Below are positions 45,741 through 54,483 of a DNA stretch of 64,000 nt, piece by piece; positions within the stretch are counted from its first letter, which is position 1; the number at the start of each line of letters is the position of its first letter. The notes below the pieces were generated by a model, which saw only the letters and a program-made list of their open reading frames with translations, had not been told where the DNA came from and ran no database searches. The position numbers and the translations under genes are program-made. The stretch lies in NCBI GenBank assembly GCA_051016155.1, contig CP136537.1, positions 1,382,064 to 1,446,063 on the forward strand. Direction: 5' to 3'. Origin of the DNA: RCC90-49c sp051016155. Its GTDB lineage: Bacteria; Bacteroidota; Bacteroidia; Cytophagales; Amoebophilaceae.

Positions 45741-45911
45741 GAGGTATTAGAATAGGTTGAGCCGACTACCCCTGCCCCCAGGCTAGGATATAAGGCCTAA
45801 AGTCGTCCAGCATGCAGCATGGCGTATGGGCCACAAAAAGAGATATAAAAAGGAATACGATAACAGCTAGAGGCTGCTCAGTCATTTACTAAACGATGAT
45901 GGATGTTATAA

Positions 45912-47048
45912 TTGCAGAAAGTAACTATCAACACTACCGGATCATTGTTCAACGCTTCTCCCTTTCTTTTTTATCTTCCTTGTGTCTTGCTTTTTGGCAT
46001 GGGAGGCATATATGCTGAGCGAAAAATAGCTGCTTGGATACAGGGGCGCTTGGGCCCCACAGAGGTGGGCTATCAAGGCCTGGCCCAGCCGCTGGCCGAT
46101 TTGCTCAAGCTGTTGCAAAAAGAAGCCATTGTGCCTGCTGCTGCTGACAAAAGGCTGTTTGTGCTAGCACCCGCTTGGGTTTTTGTAGTGGTTTTTGCTG
46201 CCTTTGCGGTGCTGCCTGTCGCCCCTGCTTGGCCTGGAGCGCCTACGGCCACAGGCGCCTTGTACTTGTTGGCCATGGCTTCTTTAGAGGTGATGGGCGT
46301 TGGAGTGGCAGGCTGGGCTTCTAACAACAAGTATGCTCGGCTCGGTGCCCTACGGGCGATGGTGCAGTTCATTGCCTATGAAGTGCCCTTGGGCCTAAGT
46401 GTCCTTTGCGTGGTGATGGTCAGCCAGACGCTGGACCTGCAAGTCATCTCTGCCCAGCAAGGCCCAGGCAGCCCTGCTTATCATGCCTCGCCTGTGTATC
46501 TATTAGGCTGCCCAGGCATTGACGTTTCTGCCTGGGGCGGGGTGCTGGCCTGGAACGTTGTGCGCATGCCACCACTTTTCCTGGCTTATGCTGTCTTTTT
46601 TGTGGCTTCATTGGGCGCTTGTCATCGGGCTCCTTTTGACTTGCCCGAGGCAGAATCTGAGCTCATTGGGGGCTACCATACAGAGTATGGCGGCGTGCGC
46701 TGGGCTTGGATCATGCTGGCTGAGTACAGCCTGATGCTCCTGATGAGCCTGCTGGGTGTGATCTTGTTTTGGGGCAGCTGGCACACTCCGCTGCCTAACC
46801 TGCCTGGGCTGCCGCTGGGTACTTGGACACAAGGCGCGCCTAGCGCGCTGGTCGGCCAGGCGTGGGGCCTGTTTTGGCTGTGGAGCAAGACGCTGGTGGT
46901 GGTGGCTGTCAAGATGGGGATACGGTGGACCTTGCCGCGCTTGCGTTTGGACCAGCTCATGCGTTTGTGTTGGCAGCGCCTAACGCCTGCAGCGCTGCTC
47001 CTCTGTTTGATCACGCTCTGGTGGCGATGGCTGTGCTGCTTGGGATAA
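45912..47048 (+). CDS. nuoH: NADH-quinone oxidoreductase subunit H
   Basis: The 378-residue membrane subunit of complex I lies at the quinone-binding junction. Signatures: GGIYAERKIAAWIQGRLGPT, GLAQPLADLLKLLQKE, and the quinone-loop HRAPFDLPEAESELIGGYHTEYG. About eight to nine helices are visible. The best start is a TTG at 45912; an in-frame ATG nine bases upstream meets a stop. No other nuo gene is adjacent; nuoI lies about 8.4 kb away on the other strand. Confidence 0.93.
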   Translation: MQKVTINTTGSLFNASPFLFYLPCVLLFGMGGIYAERKIAAWIQGRLGPTEVGYQGLAQPLADLLKLLQKEAIVPAAADKRLFVLAPAWVFVVVFAAFAVLPVAPAWPGAPTATGALYLLAMASLEVMGVGVAGWASNNKYARLGALRAMVQFIAYEVPLGLSVLCVVMVSQTLDLQVISAQQGPGSPAYHASPVYLLGCPGIDVSAWGGVLAWNVVRMPPLFLAYAVFFVASLGACHRAPFDLPEAESELIGGYHTEYGGVRWAWIMLAEYSLMLLMSLLGVILFWGSWHTPLPNLPGLPLGTWTQGAPSALVGQAWGLFWLWSKTLVVVAVKMGIRWTLPRLRLDQLMRLCWQRLTPAALLLCLITLWWRWLCCLG

Positions 47049-47159
47049 TGGGGCAACCAAACAACGATGCCTGCCTTCACGCCGATACTTTGAATACTAG
47101 CGAAATATTAGCTAACTTGCACATCGAAAACTGATTTATAAAGAAGTAAAATTGTAAAA

Positions 47160-47458
47160 ATGACACATCTACTCAAAAAAATATCTAAGGTACTATTTCT
47201 ATGCTGTCTCTGCACAGTGCTTGCCACGGCTTGTGGATCAGAAAATGATGGAAGCGGTAGTGAAGAAAATCCATCAGACACAGGCGGGGGAGGACCAGCA
47301 GGCCCAGGAGGATCATCAGGCTCAGGCGGGGCGGAGCACTAGGCGTAGGAGCACCATCAGGCTCAGGCGGGGGTGGAGTACCAGCCAAATCGAAGAAGAA
47401 TCCCGGAAATCAGTGGGTCAAGGATCCGCATACTGGTGGGTGGGTTCTAAAATCCTAA
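47160..47458 (+). pseudogene. Frameshifted glycine-rich small lipoprotein
   Basis: A signal peptide with lipobox (LATACGSE, Cys about residue 25) leads into a Gly/Ser/Pro-rich segment that stops at 47340. In the -1 frame the same composition continues (GAPSGSGGGGVPAKSKKNPG) and ends WVKDPHTGGWVLKS at 47456-47458. The break lies between two copies of TCAGGCTCAGGCGGGG, a likely slippage site. The intact product would be about 99 residues. A natural frameshift switch or simple decay are both possible. Confidence 0.6.
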
Positions 47459-47461
47459 CTA

Positions 47462-47580
47462 GGGGCTGTATCAAAAGTACTTTTTGGGTCAAGTTGGCAT
47501 AAATTAAGGCTTGGGAAATGATTTGTAAGTTTGTTGGTGCCAGAAACAGTCGTACGATATCTAGCTTTTGATACAGCCCC
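47462..47580. mobile_element. MITE-like element with 16-bp inverted ends
   Basis: A 119-bp unit begins GGGGCTGTATCAAAAG and ends with the exact complement CTTTTGATACAGCCCC. No coding frame lies inside. Ends of this form are common in IS5-like and related elements. Clear target duplications are not seen. Downstream (47581-47818) no gene is visible. Confidence 0.75.
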
Positions 47581-47813
47581 TTTGCTGTTCAATCCCCTAA
47601 CTAGTGCAAGTCTTCGGGGGGCACTTTTTTGTTTTCTCCCTTTTGCTCAGCCAGGCTTCCCTACTAAAAATTGTTGGCAAAAAGCTTGGAGATAGCTAGG
47701 CTGCCCGCCCGCTGACAGACGCAAGGAAAAAAGTGAAAAAAAGAGTGTACATGTTAGGGAGGGGTATTTTTTTCTTGCTAGGAGTAAAGTAAGTCTTTCT
47801 CAGCTTTTTGCCC

Positions 47814-47821
47814 TAAATTTG
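47814..47821 (+). promoter_or_regulatory. argS: Possible Bacteroidota -7 box before argS
   Basis: TAAATTTG is an exact match to the Bacteroidota -7 consensus TAnnTTTG. No convincing -33 TTG lies at the usual spacing. If it is used, translation would have to begin at the TTG at 47840. Confidence 0.3.
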
Positions 47822-49630
47822 AGGAACACCTCTAACATTTTGCACCTCGAACAACAACTCACCACTGACCTTCAACAAGCCTTGCAACAGGCACTAGGCC
47901 TAGCGGTCCCCGTACAAGACATTCATTTACAGCCTACCCGCAAGGAATTTGAAGGCTCCCACACGTTCGTCACTTTTCCTTGGGCCAAGCAGTGCCAACA
48001 ATCCCCAGAAGCCCTGGCCAAGCAGCTGGGCGAATGGCTCCAAAAGCACAGTGCGCTGATAGCTACCTTCAACGTAGTCAAAGGTTTTCTGAACCTGACC
48101 ATTGCTGATCAGGTGTGGCTGGCGCAGTTAGCGGCCATCGGTGGCAACGAGCGCTTTGGCTGGGCCCCGCCTAATGGCCAAAAGGTGGTCATTGAGTTTT
48201 CCTCGCCCAATACTAACAAACCCCTGCACCTAGGGCATTTGCGCAACATCTTTCTGGGGCACGCTGTGGCCGAGCTGCTCCAAGCAGCAGGCTACACAGT
48301 GCACAAAGTCAATCTCGTTAATGACCGAGGCATTCACATTTGCAAGTCCATGGTGGCTTACCAGCAATATGGCCAAGGCGAGACCCCTGCTACGGCTGGC
48401 CTCAAAGGAGACCATCTGGTGGGCAAGTACTACGTTAAGTTCGATCAGGTTTATAAAGAGCAGGTTGCTGCCCTGGCAGCACAGCTGGGTGATGAGGCCC
48501 AGGCTGCACAACAAGCGCCCATACTGCTCGAAGCCCAGCAAATGCTCCAAAAGTGGGAGCAAGGCGATCCTGCTGTACGGGCCCTGTGGGAAAAGATGAA
48601 CACTTGGGTCTATCAAGGCTTTGCGGCTACCTACCAGCAGCTAGGCATTGTTTTTGACAAGGTTTACTACGAGTCGCAAACGTACTTGCTCGGCAAGAGC
48701 GTGGTAGAAGAAGGGCTGGCACGTGGCGTTTTTTATCAACGTGCAGATGGCTCTGTGTGGGTCGACCTGACCGATGAAGGGCTAGACCACAAGCTCGTGC
48801 TGCGGGCAGATGGCACGTCAGTCTACATTACGCAGGATTTGGGCGTAGCAGACTTGCGTTACCAAGATTACCCCTTTGACCAGTCTATTTATGTAGTGGG
48901 CAATGAGCAGGACTATCACTTTGAAGTGTTGTTCAAGCTGATGCGGCAGCTAGGCCGCCACTATGCGCCAGCCATGCACCACCTGTCTTATGGCATGGTA
49001 GACCTCCCCACTGGCAAGATGAAGTCACGCGAAGGAACCGTTGTAGATGCTGACCAACTGATCGAGGCCATGGTCCATACAGCTGCCCAGCACACACAAG
49101 CGCTTGGCAAAATCGACCACTTTACGGAAGAAGAAGCACAGCAGCTTTATCATATGCTAGCCATGGGTGCACTCAAGTACTTTTTGCTACGCGTAGAAGC
49201 GCCTAAACGCCTGTTGTTTGATCCAGAGGCTTCCATTGATTTTCAGGGGCATACTGGTCCTTCCATCCAGTATACGCATGCGCGCATCGCTACGATGTTG
49301 CGCAAAGCCCAACAACTAGGTATTCAGTATGTGCCTACTGATTTGGACCAAAGTCTGCCCTTACAGCCTGAAGAAAGGGCCGTGCTCCTACAGCTTTACA
49401 AGCTGCCTCAAAAGCTACAAGAAGCTGCTGCGGCGTACTCTCCAGCTATCATTGCCCAGTATGTGTTTGATTTGGCCAAGGCCTACAATAAGCTATATGC
49501 AGAGGTTGCTATCCTACACGAAGAAGATCAGGCCTTGCGGGCCCTGCGGTTGTACCTGTCGGCTACTGTGGCGCGTACCCTTCGGCGCTGCATGCAACTA
49601 CTAGGTATTGCTGTGCCCACGCAGATGTAA
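47819..49630 (+). CDS. argS: Arginine--tRNA ligase
   Basis: This 603-residue class I synthetase charges tRNA-Arg. HIGH-like motif in SPNTNKPLHLGHLRNIFLGH (about 126-145), KMSKS-like GKMKSREG (about 398-405), DALR anticodon-binding domain at the C-terminus (YAEVAILHEEDQALRALRL). No ATG is available at the 5' end: TTG at 47819 or, seven codons later, TTG at 47840. The choice is open. Confidence 0.95.
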   Translation: MRNTSNILHLEQQLTTDLQQALQQALGLAVPVQDIHLQPTRKEFEGSHTFVTFPWAKQCQQSPEALAKQLGEWLQKHSALIATFNVVKGFLNLTIADQVWLAQLAAIGGNERFGWAPPNGQKVVIEFSSPNTNKPLHLGHLRNIFLGHAVAELLQAAGYTVHKVNLVNDRGIHICKSMVAYQQYGQGETPATAGLKGDHLVGKYYVKFDQVYKEQVAALAAQLGDEAQAAQQAPILLEAQQMLQKWEQGDPAVRALWEKMNTWVYQGFAATYQQLGIVFDKVYYESQTYLLGKSVVEEGLARGVFYQRADGSVWVDLTDEGLDHKLVLRADGTSVYITQDLGVADLRYQDYPFDQSIYVVGNEQDYHFEVLFKLMRQLGRHYAPAMHHLSYGMVDLPTGKMKSREGTVVDADQLIEAMVHTAAQHTQALGKIDHFTEEEAQQLYHMLAMGALKYFLLRVEAPKRLLFDPEASIDFQGHTGPSIQYTHARIATMLRKAQQLGIQYVPTDLDQSLPLQPEERAVLLQLYKLPQKLQEAAAAYSPAIIAQYVFDLAKAYNKLYAEVAILHEEDQALRALRLYLSATVARTLRRCMQLLGIAVPTQM

Positions 49631-49789
49631 ATGAGGCGAGATCATTGAATTAGTTGACCCATAAAACTCTTATTTTTAGGTGTCATTCAATGAAGCGTAC
49701 GTTTTTTACAAGTCATACGCCCTTAATAGATGCTTTGCCTTCGGCGAGCTCCTTTTTTGAACCGCCAAAAAAGGAGCCAAAAAAGCTCC

Positions 49790-49945
49790 CCCGCGAGGGC
49801 ACGCAGCTACCTGAACCATTGGGTCATTTGTTGATTGGACGATTGAGTGATTTGATAACTGAGCACTCATCACTGATAATTATCATGATGCTGACGCTGC
49901 TTAGCCCTAGGCGGGTCTTTGGGCTAGCGCAAATTTTGCAAGGAA
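49790..49945. repeat. Intergenic repeat, inverted partner of 53975-54105
   Basis: Read in reverse, the segment contains CCTAGGGCTAAGCAGC, GTCAGCATCATGATAATTAT and CAGTGAT followed by CAATCAACAAATG and CCCTCGCG. The region near 54000 has the same order with a few changes. The flanking text 49631-50093 holds no convincing gene. Confidence 0.7.
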
Positions 49946-50093
49946 AAATGAGCTTGGATCGAACTTCTTACCAATTCTGTGTAGAAATATGAAACAATAG
50001 GAATATTTTACCTATGAAATAAGCTATAAAGAGCTGTATTATTTGAGTTGTTAAGGGGCACGAGTTATTGAGTGATTTTGTGATTGGGGGATT

Positions 50094-50135
50094 AAAAAAA
50101 CGCTCTGGCTCCTGAACCAGGCTCTGCTCTAGCGG
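50094..50135 (-). terminator. Probable rho-independent terminator after rsmA
   Basis: On the minus strand an imperfect hairpin (arms around AGAGCCTGG/CCAGAGCG) is followed by seven T. It lies just past the rsmA stop. Confidence 0.5.
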
Positions 50136-50140
50136 CACAG

Positions 50141-50905
50141 TTACGTCGAACTCAAATACTGCGTAAGTGACACAAAATCTGCCACCGTAAGCTGTTCTGC
50201 CCGTTGATTGAGAAGTGGGAGTGGTTGTGTGGAGGTAGGCAATAATGCCTTCAAGGCATTGCGTAGTGTTTTTCTACGCTGCTGAAAGCCTGCTTTGACT
50301 ACCTTGAAGAACAGTTGCTCATCACAGCCGAGCTGCTCGGTGTTGTTTCTTTGCAAGCGTATCACGGCAGATTGTACCTTAGGAGGGGGATTGAACACCT
50401 GTGGACCCACTGTGAAAAGATATTCTAGTCGGTAAAAGGCTTGTAGCAAGACGCTCAAGATGCCATAGGTCTTGCTGCCAGGGGGCGCTACTAGGCGCTC
50501 TGCCACTTCCTTCTGCACCATGCCTACGACTTCTTGCACTTGCTGCCGGTGGGCCAGCACCTTGAAAAAGATTTGTGAAGAAATGTTGTAAGGGAAATTG
50601 CCAATAAGGGTGATCGGTCCTTGCCAGTATTGGTCCAGTGATAGCTGTAGAAAATCAGCGGCAAGAACACGGTCTCTCAATAGGGGATAGGCTTGCTTCA
50701 GATGCGCCACTAGCTCGGTGTCTATTTCCACCAGATACAGCTCAGGACGCTGCTGCACGAGCCAATTGGTCAATACGCCTGCGCCAGGACCTATCTCTAC
50801 CAGCGTCTGAGGGCTCTTGCTTAATGCCCCCACAATCTTGCGGGCAATGTTTTGGTCTTGAAGAAAGTGTTGCCCTAAGGATTTCTTGGCTATTAATCGA
50901 GTCAC
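50141..50905 (-). CDS. rsmA: 16S rRNA dimethyladenosine transferase
   Basis: The 254-residue RsmA/KsgA dimethylates two adjacent adenines near the 3' end of 16S rRNA. SAM-binding VEIGPGAGVLTNWLV, the catalytic NFPYNISSQI (about 104-113) and N-terminal KKSLGQHFLQDQNIARKIV are intact. It follows the HTH gene by 28 bp on the same strand. Confidence 0.96.
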   Translation of the reverse strand: MTRLIAKKSLGQHFLQDQNIARKIVGALSKSPQTLVEIGPGAGVLTNWLVQQRPELYLVEIDTELVAHLKQAYPLLRDRVLAADFLQLSLDQYWQGPITLIGNFPYNISSQIFFKVLAHRQQVQEVVGMVQKEVAERLVAPPGSKTYGILSVLLQAFYRLEYLFTVGPQVFNPPPKVQSAVIRLQRNNTEQLGCDEQLFFKVVKAGFQQRRKTLRNALKALLPTSTQPLPLLNQRAEQLTVADFVSLTQYLSST

Positions 50906-50933
50906 TGGACAAGTATAAGATAGCGCACCATGG

Positions 50934-51314
50934 CTAGCGCGGGATTTCTAGAAACTTGTCTATGTCTTTCTTGAGCCTTTCTAAATGATAGTCATTGGCT
51001 ATCTTAATCAGAAAGCTGAGCAGCCTATTATAACGTTCAAGCAAGCGCGTATACTTTTTTTCTAATCGCCACAGCTCCACGGCATGCTGGTCTTTGTCCA
51101 GGCTCACTGTGGTCTTGATTTCAGGACAGTCAATAGTAAAGTCGTAGTGAATAACATCACCTACCTTGACCATGAAGTCATAGCTCAAGTCGTGCTCTCT
51201 GAACTTATTATAAATCGTATTTCTGCTGACGCCTAGCCGTTCTGCTAAGGCTTTGATGGAATAACCACTCCTTCTGATGACTGATTCTAGTATTTCACCT
51301 CTGTGTTGGCGCAT
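50934..51314 (-). CDS. Helix-turn-helix regulator with C-terminal coiled coil
   Basis: The 126-residue protein has a clear HTH at about 18-40 (SIKALAERLGVSRNTIYNKF), of the type found in phage-like repressors and Bacteroidota two-part regulators. Residues about 80-126 are a charged helix suited to dimerisation. No ligand domain is present. It lies 28 bp upstream of rsmA in the same direction; whether it regulates rsmA is unknown. Confidence 0.8.
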   Translation of the reverse strand: MRQHRGEILESVIRRSGYSIKALAERLGVSRNTIYNKFREHDLSYDFMVKVGDVIHYDFTIDCPEIKTTVSLDKDQHAVELWRLEKKYTRLLERYNRLLSFLIKIANDYHLERLKKDIDKFLEIPR

Positions 51315-51566
51315 GGTAGGATTTCGAGCTTTTGTAAAGGTTTTGTCAACCTAAGGAAAAATTTATAAATATTATAAAATAAAGATGCTTAGAGCTCCTA
51401 GCACATACAAAAGGCTTGATTTGTTGCTATCATAGGGTGGGGTAAGCAATATCTAGGCTTACTGATGAGAGAAGTAAGTTTCACTTATATGCAGAGAAGA
51501 AGGCTTGAGTGAGCATCTTATTCATGTTAATAACAAGATGTGATCAATATGGAACCCCAGTTCATG

Positions 51567-51640
51567 CTCCTCCTGCTGGGCTCGAACCAGCGACCCTCTG
51601 ATTAACAGTCAGATGCTCTAACCAACTGAGCTAAGGAGGA
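51567..51640 (-). tRNA. tRNA-Asn (GTT)
   Basis: The minus strand folds as a full tRNA: acceptor TCCTCCT/AGGAGGA, D-arm with AGCTCAGTTGGTTAGAGC, anticodon loop CTGTTAA (anticodon GTT), and T-arm GGTTCGAGCC. CCA is not encoded. Confidence 0.96.
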
Positions 51641-51732
51641 AAATGACCTGCAGCTGCAATGATAATGTTTTGGGCGCTTTTTTACAACCAAAGTAAGCTG
51701 AATCAGGGTGCATACAGCGCTTTCTCCATTTG

Positions 51733-51850
51733 AATTATTGAGTCATTGAATTATTGGGTCATTTGGTCATTGGATTATTGGGTTATTTGTGCATTGGGTC
51801 ATTAGCCTATTTGTTCATTGGGTTATTTGCTCATTGAGTTATTGATAATG
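51733..51850. repeat. Period-8 intergenic repeat block (TCATTG type)
   Basis: About 13 consecutive 8-base units fit the pattern NNTCATTG/NNTTATTG: AGTCATTG, AATTATTG, GGTCATTT, GGTCATTG, GATTATTG, GGTTATTT, GTGCATTG, GCTCATTG and others. It lies between tRNA-Asn and the vgrG 3' end. Confidence 0.7.
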
Positions 51851-51894
51851 TGTCTCCTGAACGCGATTAACTGTCAACACGTTAACCCTTAACG

Positions 51895-52010
51895 TACTGC
51901 TTATTCGCACTCAAAACTGACCTCGCGTGCCTCGCGCAGAGATGTTTCGCTTTGCTCAACAGGACGGAATAGGCGCATTGAGCGGGGCTGTGTAAGGAGA
52001 GTAAGTTAAT
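51895..52010. repeat. Dispersed element, family 2; inverted match to 56053-56093
   Basis: It contains AGATGTTTCGCTTTGCTCAA followed by GCATTGAGCGGGGCTGTGTA and AGGAGAGTAAGTTAATTG. The last 40 bases recur almost exactly as reverse complement at 56053-56093. Confidence 0.75.
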
Positions 52011-52022
52011 TGACGACACAGC

Positions 52023-53837
52023 CTAATTAATCTGTACCATGGTTCCTTTCACAACGGTAGAGCCACTCGAGGTGAGCTCAGTACTGGTTTTGCCTGTCAC
52101 AGCAGCTTTCATATCAGCGCTAACAGTTACGTTACTGCCTTTGATGTTGACACCACCAGTGCCTGTCAAGGCAACGCTGCTATTGGCCTTAATGTTGATA
52201 GAGCGGCTAGCATTAAGGGTTATATCTTGCTTACTGAAGATTTCAACGTCTTTTTTCCCTAGTATAATCTTGTTGGCGCTTCCATTGACGATTTCTATGT
52301 CCCCTTTTTTATCAGAAATTTTTATAACGCGCTTGCCAGGGGTCTGGATAATGATCTCTTTGTCTTTGTCTTGAAAAGTGAGTACCAACTTACTCTTAGA
52401 AGTGAATGTTTTGGTCGCATTGTCTTTGTCGCTTTTGGCAGGAGGTTTGTGCTTGGTGCTGTACAAGGAGCCAACAATGATCGGTGAGCAAGGGTCCGCA
52501 TTGACAAAACCCAATACGACTTCATCTTCTAACTCAGGCATAAAGAAGGCCCCTGCTTCTTTAGAGGCATAGAAAGAAGCAATCCTGCACCAAATGCCTT
52601 CACCGCTCTTGTGGACCATGGGGAGGTAGACAAAGATGCGATAGGCAGTTTGGGGGTCTTCTATGATTTTTTTGACGATGCCTATCTGAAGGCCATGCAC
52701 AGGAGGGGTGGTACCCACGACGGGCAAGGCAGCTACATCACTGTATTTGCGCATATGGCGCTGATTGGGTAGGCCCAGGGTGAGCTCTGTCATCCAGCTT
52801 CCTTCAGTAATCTTGTGGCGGATGCCTGTGACATAAGCGTTGCCTTGGAAGCTTCTAGCACTCTTGGCAATCTCGATCACTTGGCCAGGCTTGGCCGTGG
52901 GAAGCCCTTGTGTGGAAATCTTTCCTTGAATTTTGGCCATCCTGCTGAGTGTCAACAAGCTCTTGGCCAGTGTTTCCATTTCTTGTTCAGCCAGTTCTCC
53001 GCTGTGGTACAATACCCTGGGGTCTTGCTGGTTAACGCTGGACAGTTGGCTGTAGCCTACATCACCAAAGGAGCATTCGCCAGGCTCTGGCACTTGAATG
53101 GCTTGCATGGTCTGCTGCTCTGGCTCCCAGACTTTGCCTTCGGCCCCTTGCCATTGTTGCCTGGCATCCATCTCCACTTCAAAAGCATTCATATTGACGC
53201 CATAGGTAAAAGAAAAAGCAGCGGACTGTCTTGTAATGGGCTTCTTGACAGTGATCTTGCCATCTTCTACAATCACCACTTGACCATTGGCTTCTGCCCT
53301 GAGGTTGATAAAGTCCCAGTCTGTTATTTCTAGCTGCGCTAAGCTCTCGTGCTGGACGGTCGTCGTCTCAGCCTCTATGGTAAGCTGGCGGTAGGTACCT
53401 ACAATTTCTGTCAATATCTGACTGTCTTTAAGGCCACTACTGTCTTTGCTAACAAAGCGCACATTCTTAGGCAGCAAGGTCGTTCTGTAAGCAATATCTC
53501 TGCAGTCTAGTATAAGTACAGGCGCTGCGTGGCTGCGGGCCTGGATAGCTTGCTTGACAATGACCCCCTGAAAAATGGGCTGTTCACTGCCGTCATAGCC
53601 GGCTTTGATAATGATATCACTGCCTATTGTCAAAGCGTTGCTGTCGACGATCGGAAACTCTTGCTGGGCAGGGTCTCCATCATAGATGACCACTTTGGCC
53701 CAGGGAATCTTGTTGATGGTCTTATCCACCGTGAGAGACACGATGGGATAGGCATCACGCTCTAGCTGTTTTCCCCCTACGGTAAGGGAAAAGCTTACGA
53801 CTCCGTCTTGTGTTGACTCACTGCTCATGATGGACAT
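52023..53837 (-). CDS. vgrG: VgrG/Afp8-type spike protein of a contractile injection system
   Basis: The 604-residue protein has the spike layout. A gp27-like region covers about 1-370 (FQGVIVKQAIQARS; EITDWDFINLRAEANGQVV). A gp5 OB-fold lies at about 385-470 (LQIGIVKKIIEDPQTAYRIF; PELEDEVVLGFVNADPCSP). A repetitive beta-helix needle follows to the end (KKDVEIFSKQDITLNASRSI ...). No toxin extension follows the needle. Amoebophilus and Cardinium carry antifeeding-prophage/T6SS-iv-like injection systems whose spike looks like this. No sheath, tube, baseplate or ATPase gene is in the window, so the gene is an orphan here. A solo IS end lies 17 bp upstream. Confidence 0.9.
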   Translation of the reverse strand: MSIMSSESTQDGVVSFSLTVGGKQLERDAYPIVSLTVDKTINKIPWAKVVIYDGDPAQQEFPIVDSNALTIGSDIIIKAGYDGSEQPIFQGVIVKQAIQARSHAAPVLILDCRDIAYRTTLLPKNVRFVSKDSSGLKDSQILTEIVGTYRQLTIEAETTTVQHESLAQLEITDWDFINLRAEANGQVVIVEDGKITVKKPITRQSAAFSFTYGVNMNAFEVEMDARQQWQGAEGKVWEPEQQTMQAIQVPEPGECSFGDVGYSQLSSVNQQDPRVLYHSGELAEQEMETLAKSLLTLSRMAKIQGKISTQGLPTAKPGQVIEIAKSARSFQGNAYVTGIRHKITEGSWMTELTLGLPNQRHMRKYSDVAALPVVGTTPPVHGLQIGIVKKIIEDPQTAYRIFVYLPMVHKSGEGIWCRIASFYASKEAGAFFMPELEDEVVLGFVNADPCSPIIVGSLYSTKHKPPAKSDKDNATKTFTSKSKLVLTFQDKDKEIIIQTPGKRVIKISDKKGDIEIVNGSANKIILGKKDVEIFSKQDITLNASRSINIKANSSVALTGTGGVNIKGSNVTVSADMKAAVTGKTSTELTSSGSTVVKGTMVQIN

Positions 53838-53853
53838 TTTCTTTTGTTAGGTA

Positions 53854-53869
53854 GTTGGCCCTTAAGAAC
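53854..53869. repeat. Solo terminal repeat of the IS5-family element at 60074
   Basis: GTTGGCCCTTAAGAAC matches the inward-read right end of the IS5-family element (61553-61568). No other IS sequence is present. It lies just upstream of vgrG and could mark a deletion or excision. Confidence 0.6.
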
Positions 53870-53974
53870 CTAAATGATACTACATTTTGCACCTACCTAG
53901 ACTATTTTACAGCTCTAAGTTTACTATCATTCTATGTTCTCACCTCCAAAATTTACAAGTTTTTTGGCTCAACC

Positions 53975-54105
53975 TGGCGGCTTCTTGCAGAAAATTCGAC
54001 CAAGCGGGAAACCCGTCTAGGGCCAAGCAGCATCAGCATCACGATAATTATCAGTGATCAAATAACTCAATTGTTCAATCAACAAATGGTGCCCTCGCGG
54101 GCAGG
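53975..54105. repeat. Intergenic repeat, inverted partner of 49790-49945
   Basis: It carries GTCTAGGGCCAAGCAGC, ATCAGCATCACGATAATTAT, CAGTGAT, CAATCAACAAATGG and GCCCTCGCGGGC. Together with the partner it flanks the rsmA-tRNA-vgrG segment. Confidence 0.7.
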
Positions 54106-54119
54106 ATTAGGTAATGTCA

Positions 54120-54265
54120 CGCTTGCATAGCAGGCCTCGCAGGGATGTGTCTCTTTGCTCAACATGACAGAAAGGGGGAATCCTGAGCATCAGCGAAGGA
54201 ACGCTGCGTATTGGGCTTCGCAGGGATGTTTCGGTTGCAGCTCAACATGACAGAAAGAGGAATAA
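54120..54265. repeat. Dispersed element, family 2 (two units)
   Basis: Two near repeats: CGCAGGGATGTGTCTCTTTG then CTCAACATGACAGAAAG, and CGCAGGGATGTTTCGG then CTCAACATGACAGAAAG, separated by CCTGAGCATCAGCGAAGGAA. No gene is visible between 53838 and 54401. Confidence 0.65.
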
Positions 54266-54401
54266 TCTGCCCTTAAAGCGGCAGTGTTTCTTCCGTGCCC
54301 AGGAGGACTATGCAAGGCCCTAGGTGCCACGCTAGTTGGAGAGACACTACCCTGATAGCGGCACTCCTAGGCAGCTTGCACCAGTTTGTCTCCTAAGCCA
54401 T

Positions 54402-54437
54402 AAAAAAACCCCAGCCACGCAGAGCGTGGCTGGGGTT
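54402..54437 (-). terminator. Strong rho-independent terminator after the 277-aa lipoprotein
   Basis: On the minus strand AACCCCAGCCACG and CGTGGCTGGGGTT form a perfect 13-bp stem with a 5-base loop, followed by a run of T. Confidence 0.93.
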
Positions 54438-54483
54438 AATAAAAAAGCTGCACTACAGCTTTAACCTTTCATGCTTTTAATTA

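Noticed and set aside
47590..47640. Possible hairpin terminator GTGC...GCAC followed by T
   Set aside because: Stem of only four to five pairs and no gene that clearly needs it.
49654..49992. Open frame of 112 codons after argS
   Set aside because: It lies across a dispersed inverted repeat (49790-49945), has odd composition and resembles no protein; treated as chance frame in repetitive DNA.
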